Shown: positions 37,901-44,498 of the stretch, one piece after another | Layout of the letters: every line of letters begins with the position of its first letter | How positions within the stretch are numbered: position 1 is the stretch's first letter | Origin: Desulfopila aestuarii DSM 18488 | Lineage (GTDB): Bacteria > Desulfobacterota > Desulfobulbia > Desulfobulbales > Desulfocapsaceae | Assembly: GCA_945863875.1 (NCBI GenBank) | Contig: CAMBBS010000017.1 | Span: 24,071 to 88,070, forward strand | Length of the DNA: 64,000 bases | Direction of reading: 5' to 3' | Made by a program: the position numbers and the translations under genes | The notes under the pieces: model-generated | What the model was told of the DNA's origin: nothing | Seen by the model: only the letters and a program-made list of their open reading frames with translations | The model's database searches: none

Positions 37901-38027
37901 AGGCCAGAGACAGCTCGTAGTTGCTGGCTGGCGGTATTGCTGCCAGAGATGCCGAAGCAAAATAACCGCAGAAAACAACAACGAGGAACGTGATAGCGGT
38001 CGGAAGGTGATCAGAAATATATGCCAT
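34950..38027 (-). CDS. Large periplasmic fusion: M1-type peptidase, ChaN-like domain, PDZ domain
   Basis: After a signal peptide (about residues 1-29) comes an M1 aminopeptidase-like region (about 30-480) with the zinc motif HEIVH at 276-280. The third ligand Glu298 lies in GNWCEGLTAF, one residue closer to HEIVH than in classical M1 enzymes. A region of unclear fold (about 490-670) follows. Next is a ChaN/DUF399 domain (about 675-905) starting VVYVGETHTSLADHLLQL, with GMEMFPTSSQ and VVLAGSQHTRKDSGIP; this family binds haem or iron. A C-terminal PDZ domain (about 935-1015) shows GLLPGDVLQQVNGYPV. The role is unknown; peptide processing coupled to haem/iron handling is possible. Confidence 0.85.
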   Translation of the reverse strand: MAYISDHLPTAITFLVVVFCGYFASASLAAIPPASNYELSLAFVPEEGRLIGTSKITIKKGEKLTLFLYGLEITGSLLQDETGGEHELLPPGDVLILPAAETGRTLYLSFTRRIGKDFDNLISPAGISLSSNWYPLPQQPMRFQVTAILPDHFSAVMEADSFPLRQQGNTVTATFAKPVTSIHFNAGPYSMKEQRVRAGLTAYTMFFKEDAGLAGDYLQTAADFLRRYEKEIGPYPYNHYVIAANRLPTGYGMPTFTLLGQMVLRLPFIKETSLGHEIVHSWFGNGVAVDSSEGNWCEGLTAFLTDHAFREEKGEGRADRLESITRYLSYVHKESAIPLAAFTSASHDQPMAEARRAVGYNRGALLFHELRERIGKKAFADGIRLFYADYNGKNAGWSDLQKSFTTASARDLDRFFTERLTRNDIAELGVEDIKIDYTRNTPLLSFTLVQQSAEPFSLVVPIRIETVSSTIEVYPAITEKRNHISIPLDQVPLAFTVDPDHAFLRQLTEKELPPVWSRFIGAEKKLVILGKESDRDLYQPFLDTLDKKGLRITTAAEVSNLELSEHDLLFLGPDQAPSRALFALPDHVKEGFTLDVRRHPLNPNHVAVLVSSSAEEQTAAVARRISHYGKYSCLTFQDGRNTTKRIEPTPSGLRVVLEELPAGGVTSALAPFAQIVEKLAEARVVYVGETHTSLADHLLQLRIIEALHRNNPKIAIGMEMFPTSSQAALDRYTLSGEEVAEQTFLKESDYYNVWRFDYRYFRDIINFAKKNRLPVIGLNLDRRITSEVFRTGGTDTLAKEVREILPADRNLDMPGYGERLSLMHSLHMQGSHASGAVSGFIQAQGLWDETMAENIAAFLTSHPEYQLVVLAGSQHTRKDSGIPPRVQRRRPVEQASVLNISSDSAPAKLAEVADYYFLAAPAELAEAPKIGIVLDTEQRDGRSFLKISRLSPHGKAAAAGLLPGDVLQQVNGYPVFDMADLRIAMLDAKAGATIDIKVVRTKEGEDLELLCKVELTIPPPPMPQP

Positions 38028-38178
38028 GTGACGTATTCCGTGATAAATGAATATGCTTCCCTGCCGGTTTGCATGGCCCGCTGGGGGTTTTTTTCTTTTG
38101 GTCCGGTAAAGAGTAATGTCAAAAGTCCGATCGTGCTAAAAATAATTCCACTTTTAAAGTGGCTGCAAGGTGTTACAG

Positions 38179-39894
38179 GTGAACAGCAACAAAAAAAAGG
38201 TCAAAATAGTCGGTCTCAACGCCAGGTTCACCCATTCGTGTCTGGCGCTTTTTTATGTCCGCAATGAGCTCTTGAAAAATTGTCCTGATATCGACTTCGA
38301 ATTGCTCCAGTTTACCATCAATGACAATTACTACGAGATGCTGCTCCGTCTGAGCGAGGAGCGTCCACGCGCAATCTTTTTTTCAGCGGCCATCTGGAAC
38401 AGCAGTATCATTGAGAAATTGACCCGTGATCTGCTCCTCTGCCTTCCTGACTGCCGGGTGGTCATTGGCGGCCCGCAGGCCTCGGTGCTGGGGGATCGTC
38501 TTAATTGCGCGGCTAGCGCCGGCGAGGATATCTGTACCGTGGTGCTGGGGGAGATTGAAGCAGTCGAGCCGGAATTCTATGACGACCTGTGGGCGGGGTG
38601 TCTGCGGTCCTGCTATCGCGGCTCATTTTTTGCGATGAAGAGCCGAAGTTTTGACTATCCCTATCGACCGGAGGATTTTTCCGGCCACCTGAACAACCGG
38701 CATATCTATTATGAAAGCAGCCGGGGCTGTCCGTTCGGCTGCACCTACTGTCTGTCGTCGGCGGAAAAAGGCCTGTATCATAAGGAGCTCGGCACGGTAC
38801 AAAAGGAGCTGCGCGATATACTCAGCCACCGGCCCAAGGTGGTCCGCTTCATTGATAGGACCTTTAATGATATCCCTGACCGGGCCCTGGCCATATGGCA
38901 GTTTCTTGCGGCCGAGGGAGGGGAGACCCTCTTTCATTTCGAGATGGCCCCTGACCGGTTCACCGAGGAGATGTTTGATTTTCTTGCGACGCTGCAAGCC
39001 GGTCGTTTTCAGTTTGAACTTGGCATCCAGTCAACCAATGAGCAGACGCTGCTGGCGGTCAACAGGCGGGTGGATCCGGCCGCGGCGCACCGAAGCATTG
39101 CCCGGCTGGGCAGTCTCGACACCATTCATCTCCATGTCGATCTTATCCTCGGTCTGCCCCATGAAACAAGTGCCACCTTTGCCCAATCTTTTCGGGATGT
39201 TTTCGCAATGGGCGCCCACTATATTCAGATGGGGCTGCTGAAAATCCTGCCGGATACGCCCATCTGTCAAGGAGCCGAGGAATACGGCTATGTGCACTGC
39301 AACGAGCCGCCCTATGCCATCCTGCAGACGAGATGGATGGATCATCCGACCCTCGGGGATTTATATTGGTTTTCCGAAGGGGTGGAAAAATTTCATAATA
39401 ACCGCTACTTTGTTTCTCTTTGGCGATATTTGCGCGGGAGAGGGGAAGATATCTTTGCTTTTTTTCAGGAGTTGCTCTCGCGCTGCCGTGCTGACGGTTT
39501 TTTTCAGTTGGCGGCGACCCAGGAGCTGATGTGCACAAAACTGGTTGAGCTCGCCTCGAGGCGAGAAGACCGGGATCTGATCGTCGAGCTTCTCCGCTAC
39601 GACTGGCTTCGCTGTGGGTTCCGTTTTCTTCCCCCCTGTCTGCAGGTTGACAGCGAGAAAGAACAGCCGGAGGAGACAAGGTCCATCCTTTACCAGACCC
39701 TGCCGCCGGAAATGGCCGGTGTCTACCAAAAAAACACCCGCAACCATTTCTTCCGAAAGTCCTATTTTTTACGAATTTCGCAGGAAGCGCTCACGGAAAT
39801 CGGGGTATCGACAAATTTTTCCCGGCCCTGTCTGTGTATTCTGCAGGAGCGTGGGGAATCCTTGCATTTGCTTCGCAATGTCATGATCTTATAA
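38179..39894 (+). CDS. B12-binding radical SAM protein with C-terminal DUF4080
   Basis: An N-terminal cobalamin-binding Rossmann domain (about residues 5-130, VKIVGLNARFTHSCLALFYV and VVIGGPQASVLG) is followed by a radical SAM core. Its cluster motif is C184-x3-C188-x2-C191 (SRGCPFGCTYCLSS). The C-terminal third fits DUF4080. Relatives are loosely annotated as anaerobic Mg-protoporphyrin cyclase (BchE)-like, but the substrate is unknown. No tetrapyrrole or methyltransferase genes are beside it. I chose the GTG at 38179 with AAGG upstream; a GTG at 38170 would add three residues. Confidence 0.88.
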   Translation: MNSNKKKVKIVGLNARFTHSCLALFYVRNELLKNCPDIDFELLQFTINDNYYEMLLRLSEERPRAIFFSAAIWNSSIIEKLTRDLLLCLPDCRVVIGGPQASVLGDRLNCAASAGEDICTVVLGEIEAVEPEFYDDLWAGCLRSCYRGSFFAMKSRSFDYPYRPEDFSGHLNNRHIYYESSRGCPFGCTYCLSSAEKGLYHKELGTVQKELRDILSHRPKVVRFIDRTFNDIPDRALAIWQFLAAEGGETLFHFEMAPDRFTEEMFDFLATLQAGRFQFELGIQSTNEQTLLAVNRRVDPAAAHRSIARLGSLDTIHLHVDLILGLPHETSATFAQSFRDVFAMGAHYIQMGLLKILPDTPICQGAEEYGYVHCNEPPYAILQTRWMDHPTLGDLYWFSEGVEKFHNNRYFVSLWRYLRGRGEDIFAFFQELLSRCRADGFFQLAATQELMCTKLVELASRREDRDLIVELLRYDWLRCGFRFLPPCLQVDSEKEQPEETRSILYQTLPPEMAGVYQKNTRNHFFRKSYFLRISQEALTEIGVSTNFSRPCLCILQERGESLHLLRNVMIL

Positions 39895-39921
39895 GATAAA
39901 TAAAGAAATATTGGAAAAAAG

Positions 39922-39949
39922 TTGACCTCTCGCGCGGCCGTTATATAGT
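39922..39949 (+). promoter_or_regulatory. Candidate promoter of the serA-like gene
   Basis: TTGACC (39922-39927) and TATAGT (39944-39949) are spaced by 16 nt, about 72 nt upstream of the ATG at 40021. Each box is one base from consensus. Confidence 0.5.
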
Positions 39950-40020
39950 GAGCAGCTGTTTTGCCCTGTAGCCAATGCTGAAAACGAAGATTTTTTTCAA
40001 TTAGAAAAAAGGAGTGTCTC

Positions 40021-41205
40021 ATGCCGGTGTATAAGATTAAGAAAATAAACAATATTTCCAAACAGGGTTTGAGGCTGTTTGGCGATAAATTTACGGTTTC
40101 CGCAGAGGAAGAAACCCCGGATGCCATTGTCCTGCGCAGTTCGCCCCTTGATGTTGACGATTATCCAACACTTCTCGCCGTTGCCCGGGCCGGGGCGGGG
40201 ACGAACAATATCAATGTTGACCGGGCGACGGAGAGAGGTATCTGTGTATTTAATACCCCCGGCGCCAACGCCAATGCGGTCGTTGATCTGGTGTTTCCGA
40301 TGATCGGCGTGTGGAAGCGCAATATCTATCGCGGCATCGAATTTTGTAAATCCCTGGCCACATTAGAACCTGACAAGGTTAATAAGGAGGTTGAGGCGCG
40401 CAAGGCCGCGTATAAGGGAGAAGAGATCGCCGGGAAGACCCTGGGTGTTGTCGGACTCGGTCAGATCGGTGTGCGGCTGGCCAACGGGGGAGTGTTCAGG
40501 CACATGAAGGTCAACGGCTTTGATCCTGCCCCGTCTTTGGCCAATATTCACCAACTGTCTCCGGAAGTCCGAATCTGCCGGAATCTGGGCGATGCGGTTG
40601 GCAATGCCGACGTAGTCAGCCTGCATCTGCCCTTGATCGACCGGACGCGCAATCTGGTCGATGCTGAATTTATCGCCAGGATGAAAAAAGGGGCGGTGCT
40701 GATTAATTATTCCAGGGGACCGATTGTCGATGAACAAGCGGTTATCGATGCGCTTGACAGTGGCTATCTGGAAGCGTATCTCTGTGATTTTCCCAGCCCG
40801 GCCCTGGTCAAGCACGAAAAGGTACTGACAACACCTCACCTGGGCGCCTCCACCTCGGAATCAGAAGAAAACTGCTCGACCATGGCGGTGACAGAGATCT
40901 CTAACTATTTGAAATACGGCAATGTTGCGCACAGTGTCAATTTCCCGAATATTGAATCGACGCCAAGTGACAAAGCGCATTCGAGATTGATTGTCATCAA
41001 CCGAGACGTACCGGGAATGATAGCCTTTGTGTCAAACATCTTTGCCGGCCATGGGGTGAACATTGCAAGTTATTTGAACCAGTCGAACGGCAAGGTCGGC
41101 TATAATATCATCGATGTCGAATCCCCGATTCCTTCGGCGGTTATTGACCATATTAAGAAAAACGCCGATGTTATCCGCACTCGGATGATCACCTTTAAAC
41201 CGTAA
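40021..41205 (+). CDS. serA: D-3-phosphoglycerate dehydrogenase-like protein with ACT domain
   Basis: The enzyme would oxidise 3-phosphoglycerate with NAD+ in the first step of serine synthesis. The N-terminal half has ARAGAGTNNINVDRATERGICVFNTPG. The NAD-binding fold shows GKTLGVVGLGQIG, and catalytic residues are seen in NYSRGPIVDEQAV and TTPHLGASTSESEENC. A short C-terminal ACT domain (about residues 320-394, starting VINRDVPGMIAFVSNIFAGH) would sense serine. At 394 residues it is the short SerA type. GGAG precedes the ATG. Other 2-hydroxyacid dehydrogenases share the fold, but the ACT domain favours SerA. Confidence 0.88.
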   Translation: MPVYKIKKINNISKQGLRLFGDKFTVSAEEETPDAIVLRSSPLDVDDYPTLLAVARAGAGTNNINVDRATERGICVFNTPGANANAVVDLVFPMIGVWKRNIYRGIEFCKSLATLEPDKVNKEVEARKAAYKGEEIAGKTLGVVGLGQIGVRLANGGVFRHMKVNGFDPAPSLANIHQLSPEVRICRNLGDAVGNADVVSLHLPLIDRTRNLVDAEFIARMKKGAVLINYSRGPIVDEQAVIDALDSGYLEAYLCDFPSPALVKHEKVLTTPHLGASTSESEENCSTMAVTEISNYLKYGNVAHSVNFPNIESTPSDKAHSRLIVINRDVPGMIAFVSNIFAGHGVNIASYLNQSNGKVGYNIIDVESPIPSAVIDHIKKNADVIRTRMITFKP

Positions 41206-41327
41206 TTGCAAGAGTACATGCCTCATTGTTAAAAAAATTAGCCGAGCTATCTCCTTGAAATCTTTTCTTAAGAGAAGGTGTCTTTGTGCTTTTTTGGATA
41301 TAAAGTATAAAAAACTGAACATCGATG

Positions 41328-41359
41328 GGTGGTTGTTGCTGGATTGAGCAACAACCACC
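41328..41359 (+). terminator. 13-bp perfect hairpin downstream of serA
   Basis: Arms GGTGGTTGTTGCT and AGCAACAACCACC enclose GGATTG. Only a short T run (TTTGT) follows, so it may be a weak terminator or an RNA-stabilising stem. Confidence 0.55.
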
Positions 41360-41459
41360 TTTGTAACGTGCTGAATTTACGGATTAACGTGATTGGATGA
41401 GAAGTGGCATATGATATGCAATAGAAACTATGCTTTATCTCTTCTCTCTTTTCTCCTGG

Positions 41460-41493
41460 AAAAACCGGACTCCCCTGCTAGGGTCCGGTTTTT
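41460..41493 (+). terminator. Terminator upstream of the DUF362 gene
   Basis: Arms AAAAACCGGAC and GTCCGGTTTTT enclose a GC-rich centre (TCCCCTGCTAGG). The second arm ends in a T run, typical of an intrinsic terminator usable in both directions. It probably ends the serA transcript before DUF362. Confidence 0.75.
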
Positions 41494-41535
41494 CTGTTTC
41501 CATGCGCCATATCGGCAGATAACCTCTTTTTCTCC

Positions 41536-42471
41536 ATGAAGAGCACATCCCAGAGGGTGGTGTTGCAGAGTTGCGACTCTTATGACCGATTTGTTCTCGC
41601 CGAGCGTATTGATTTATCGATGAAACATATCGATCCGTTTGGTTCACTCCACGGAAAAACAGTGCTTCTGAAGCCGAATCTTATCAGCGGCAGCGGGCCT
41701 CGGCTCGCTTGCACCCATGGCGGCCTTGTCGCCGGAGCCGCCTTATGGTTCCTTGAGCAGGGGGCCAAAGTGCTGGTGGGGGATTCTCCGGCCTTTGGCA
41801 GTGCCGCAAAGGTCTGTCAAAAACAAGGGATCTCTGCGGCACTGCAGGGACTCGATGTGCGATTGGTTGATTTTGTCTCCCCGGTCAGGATGAAGCTGGC
41901 CGGCGGTTGCTCCGTTACTGTTGCCAGGGAGGCGCTGGCCTGCGATGTATTTGTCGGGCTGCCGAAAATTAAGGCCCATAACCAGATGTTTGTCACCATG
42001 GCCGTGAAAAACATGTTTGGCATCATAAAAGGGGCTAATAAGGCAATGCTGCACATGGTGCATGGTGACGGCGACGATCTGTTTGCCGGAATCATTCTCG
42101 ATCTCCTGTCGCTGTTCCCCTGTCAACTGCATCTGGCGGACGGCATAGAGGTTATGCACCTGTCTGGCCCACTTGACGGAGGTTCGCTGACGCTCAACTG
42201 CTTGGCCGCTTCACGTTGTCCGGTGGCACTGGATACGGCCCTGCTTGATCTTCTGCAGTTGAACCGAACCAAGAGCCCTCTCTGGCGACTTGCTGCTGCG
42301 AGAGGGATGGACGGCAGCGATAGCAACAATCTCTGTTATCCTCTTCTTTCGCCAGAGGATTTTTATGACTCGGGATTTATACCTCCCGGCACGCTTGACA
42401 GCATACGCTTCAATCCCCTGCACTTCTTGCGAGGCCTGCTGAAACGTGCCCTTTTGCGGGTTTCCGGCTGA
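41536..42471 (+). CDS. DUF362-domain protein
   Basis: The 311-residue protein has the DUF362 pattern: GKTVLLKPNLISG near the start, GLVAGAALWFLEQGAKVLVGDSPA, and AREALACDVFVGLPKIKAHNQMFVTMAVKNMFGII in the middle. Many members carry a C-terminal 4Fe-4S ferredoxin domain and are common in anaerobes; this one has none. Its biochemical function is unknown. No clear ribosome-binding site stands before the ATG at 41536. An internal ATG at 41620 is possible but would remove conserved N-terminal residues. Confidence 0.85.
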   Translation: MKSTSQRVVLQSCDSYDRFVLAERIDLSMKHIDPFGSLHGKTVLLKPNLISGSGPRLACTHGGLVAGAALWFLEQGAKVLVGDSPAFGSAAKVCQKQGISAALQGLDVRLVDFVSPVRMKLAGGCSVTVAREALACDVFVGLPKIKAHNQMFVTMAVKNMFGIIKGANKAMLHMVHGDGDDLFAGIILDLLSLFPCQLHLADGIEVMHLSGPLDGGSLTLNCLAASRCPVALDTALLDLLQLNRTKSPLWRLAAARGMDGSDSNNLCYPLLSPEDFYDSGFIPPGTLDSIRFNPLHFLRGLLKRALLRVSG

Positions 42472-42549
42472 AGGGGATCGGTAGGTGGCAGAAATGGTGC
42501 GTCATTGGGGCAGTGGGAAAACAATTTTAAAATATTCATAAGGATCTTC

Positions 42550-43302
42550 ATGTTTGATTTGCACGGAAAGGTGGCGCTTATTACCGGTGGATCCCGGGGA
42601 ATTGGCCGGGCCATTGCCATTCGCCTGGCGGGACAGGGCGCTGATGTTATCGTCAATTATGTTCGTCATAGAAAGGATGCGGAAGAGACTGCCGCGGAGG
42701 TTGAAAAACTTCACCGAAAATGTCTTTTAGTCAAAACCAATGTTGCAAGGAGTGAAGACGTCAAGAAGATGTTTGCCACTATTGACGATGAATTTGCCCA
42801 CCTGGATATCCTGGTAAGCAATGCCGCTTCCGGTGTATTAAAACCGGTCATGGAATTAACCGAACGCCACTGGAACTGGGCAATGGATATCAATGCCAGG
42901 GCGCTGCTGACGCTGGTGCAGCAAGGACTTCCTTTGATGCGGCGTGGAAGTCGGGTGATGGCCGTCTCGAGCCTTGGCTCGGTTCGAGCCATAGAAAACT
43001 ACACCACGGTGGGGGCATCAAAGGCGGCGTTGGAATCGCTTGTCCGGCATCTGGCGGTAGAATTAGGTCCGCAGGGAATCAATGTCAACACCATCAGTGC
43101 AGGTGCCGTCGATACCGATGCACTGAAGCATTTTCCGAATCGAGATGAAATTCTCAGTGCAGCGATGGCCCGGACGCCTTTAGGGCGGTTGACAACACCG
43201 CAGGATGTCGCCGATATTGCCTTGTTTCTCTGCAGCAATTTGTCAGGGATGATCCAGGGGCAGGTGATCACCGTCGATGGCGGCTATGCTATCAGAGGAT
43301 AG
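42550..43302 (+). CDS. fabL: Enoyl-[acyl-carrier-protein] reductase, FabL-like SDR
   Basis: This short-chain dehydrogenase has the cofactor motif TGGSRGIGRAIA and the catalytic Tyr-x6-Lys in ENYTTVGASKAALESL. The segment SNAASGVLKPVMEL...HWNWAMDINARALL and the ending DTDALKHFPNRDEIL closely follow the FabL (ENR III) pattern rather than FabG. FabL carries out the NADPH-dependent last reduction of fatty-acid elongation and is insensitive or less sensitive to triclosan. The ATG at 42550 has AAGGATC upstream. maf follows at once. FabL versus another SDR is judged from memory of the family. Confidence 0.8.
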   Translation: MFDLHGKVALITGGSRGIGRAIAIRLAGQGADVIVNYVRHRKDAEETAAEVEKLHRKCLLVKTNVARSEDVKKMFATIDDEFAHLDILVSNAASGVLKPVMELTERHWNWAMDINARALLTLVQQGLPLMRRGSRVMAVSSLGSVRAIENYTTVGASKAALESLVRHLAVELGPQGINVNTISAGAVDTDALKHFPNRDEILSAAMARTPLGRLTTPQDVADIALFLCSNLSGMIQGQVITVDGGYAIRG

Positions 43303-43310
43303 TGGGGAAA

Positions 43311-43913
43311 ATGTACTATAATAAAGAAAAAATTATCCTAGCGTCCGGGTCCCCCCGTAGACGGCAATATCTTCAAGAGATGGGCATACGCTTTGCGGTT
43401 CGAACGGCAGCCGTTGATGAACAGCCTTTAGCCCAGGAAAGTCCCCAGGACTTTGTGCTGAGAATGGCCCGGGAAAAAGCCGCTGCGGTAAGCGCTGAGT
43501 ACCCCGGCTCCTGGGTGATCAGCGGCGACACCATCGTTTGCCTCGGGGATAAAATTCTCGGCAAGCCAGCTGATGAACGTGAAGCCGTAGCTTTGCTCAT
43601 GACCCTCGCTGGCCGTGAGCACTGCGTGAAAACCGGTTTTTGCGTTAGCCATCGAGCCCGTGGAGTGCATATTGTCCGGTTGGTTACGACCAGGGTCCTT
43701 TTCGCCGATTTTTCTGAAGCGGTGGCCCGCGCCTATGTCGCTGCGGGAGAATCCCTTGATAAAGCCGGGGCATACGGCATTCAGGGAAAAGGCATTTTTC
43801 TTGTCAAATCAATTGATGGTTCCTACTCGAATGTCGTCGGTTTGCCGTTGTTCGAGCTGATGGAGGTTCTGCTGGCAAACGATGTTATTGCACCCGGTTG
43901 CCCCAACGCCTGA
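43311..43913 (+). CDS. maf: Maf family nucleotide pyrophosphatase
   Basis: Maf proteins hydrolyse dTTP/UTP or modified nucleotides to monophosphates and affect septum formation. Seen motifs are LASGSPRRRQYL at the start, SGDTIVCLGDKILGKPADEREA in the middle, and KAGAYGIQGKGIFLVKSIDGSYSNVVGLPL near the end. The GTG at 43302 overlaps the fabL stop codon; the ATG at 43311 has GTGGGG upstream and is my preferred start. It is cotranscribed with fabL. Confidence 0.93.
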   Translation: MYYNKEKIILASGSPRRRQYLQEMGIRFAVRTAAVDEQPLAQESPQDFVLRMAREKAAAVSAEYPGSWVISGDTIVCLGDKILGKPADEREAVALLMTLAGREHCVKTGFCVSHRARGVHIVRLVTTRVLFADFSEAVARAYVAAGESLDKAGAYGIQGKGIFLVKSIDGSYSNVVGLPLFELMEVLLANDVIAPGCPNA

Positions 43914-44251
43914 GTGCGAAACGCAAATATTATCAAAAAATTTTGGTGTATGGCTCGAATTAGAATATACTGTGATTGTAATTTTCAACGAATCATTGTC
44001 GCCTTCAATGAAGGGCGGGGAACAACCCCAGTAAGTACTGATGGTCAGTCTGCCTGTCCTTCTAATAACCGCCATATCGATTGAAATCGATTCAGCTGGT
44101 CCGGTCTGCTCTCTTCAAGAAAGGGTCGGGCAGAAGAACAGACCGTATTGGATAGTAAAATTTCGTGCCATGTGACAGGATGCAGAGAAAGAACGGGCAG
44201 TGTGCGCCAAAAAAAGAGATGACCGGGTAACCCGTGCCGGAGAGGTGATTC
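43914..44251. other. Gene-free stretch between maf and the sugar-transferase relic
   Basis: About 340 nt without an intact gene. Short possible fragments of the same decayed sugar transferase may extend into its right part, but no convincing family motif can be read here. No clear promoter or hairpin was found. Confidence 0.5.
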
Positions 44252-44444
44252 GTACCCTGCGTCAATGAAACCGGGCGTGACAGGGTGGGCTCAAGTCTGT
44301 TGTCCGTATGGCGCGCCAGAGCCGGATGCACCAAAGAAGCTGAAATACGAGTGCTATTACATAAAAAATTTATCACTCGGTTTTGATCTGCTGGTTATTT
44401 TCAAGACAGTGCAAACAGTTCTGTTTAAAAAGGGTTCCAGGTGA
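44252..44444 (+). pseudogene. C-terminal relic of a polyprenyl-phosphate glycosylphosphotransferase
   Basis: An open stretch from an ATG at 44265 to TGA at 44442-44444 reads MKPGVTGWAQVCCPYGAP, then KLKYECYYIKNLSLGFDLL and VIFKTVQTVLFKKGSR. This is the C-terminal end of bacterial sugar transferases (EpsB/WcaJ type) that start exopolysaccharide or O-antigen units on undecaprenyl phosphate. The first 400 residues, with membrane helices and the rest of the catalytic domain, are absent; frames upstream are broken. It ends 54 nt before the start of the 1127-residue gene. It is a deletion remnant rather than a working gene. Confidence 0.8.
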
Positions 44445-44498
44445 GCGATAATGGTTTGGATCAAACAGGTTAGATGTTTTTTATAGCGGTGTCGGACC

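Larger units (their letters stand above)
41206..41535 (+). other. 330-nt intergenic region holding two hairpins
   Basis: No gene is seen between serA and the DUF362 gene. The region holds two hairpins, listed separately at 41328-41359 and 41460-41493. The rest is AT-rich without further structure that I can see. Confidence 0.6.
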
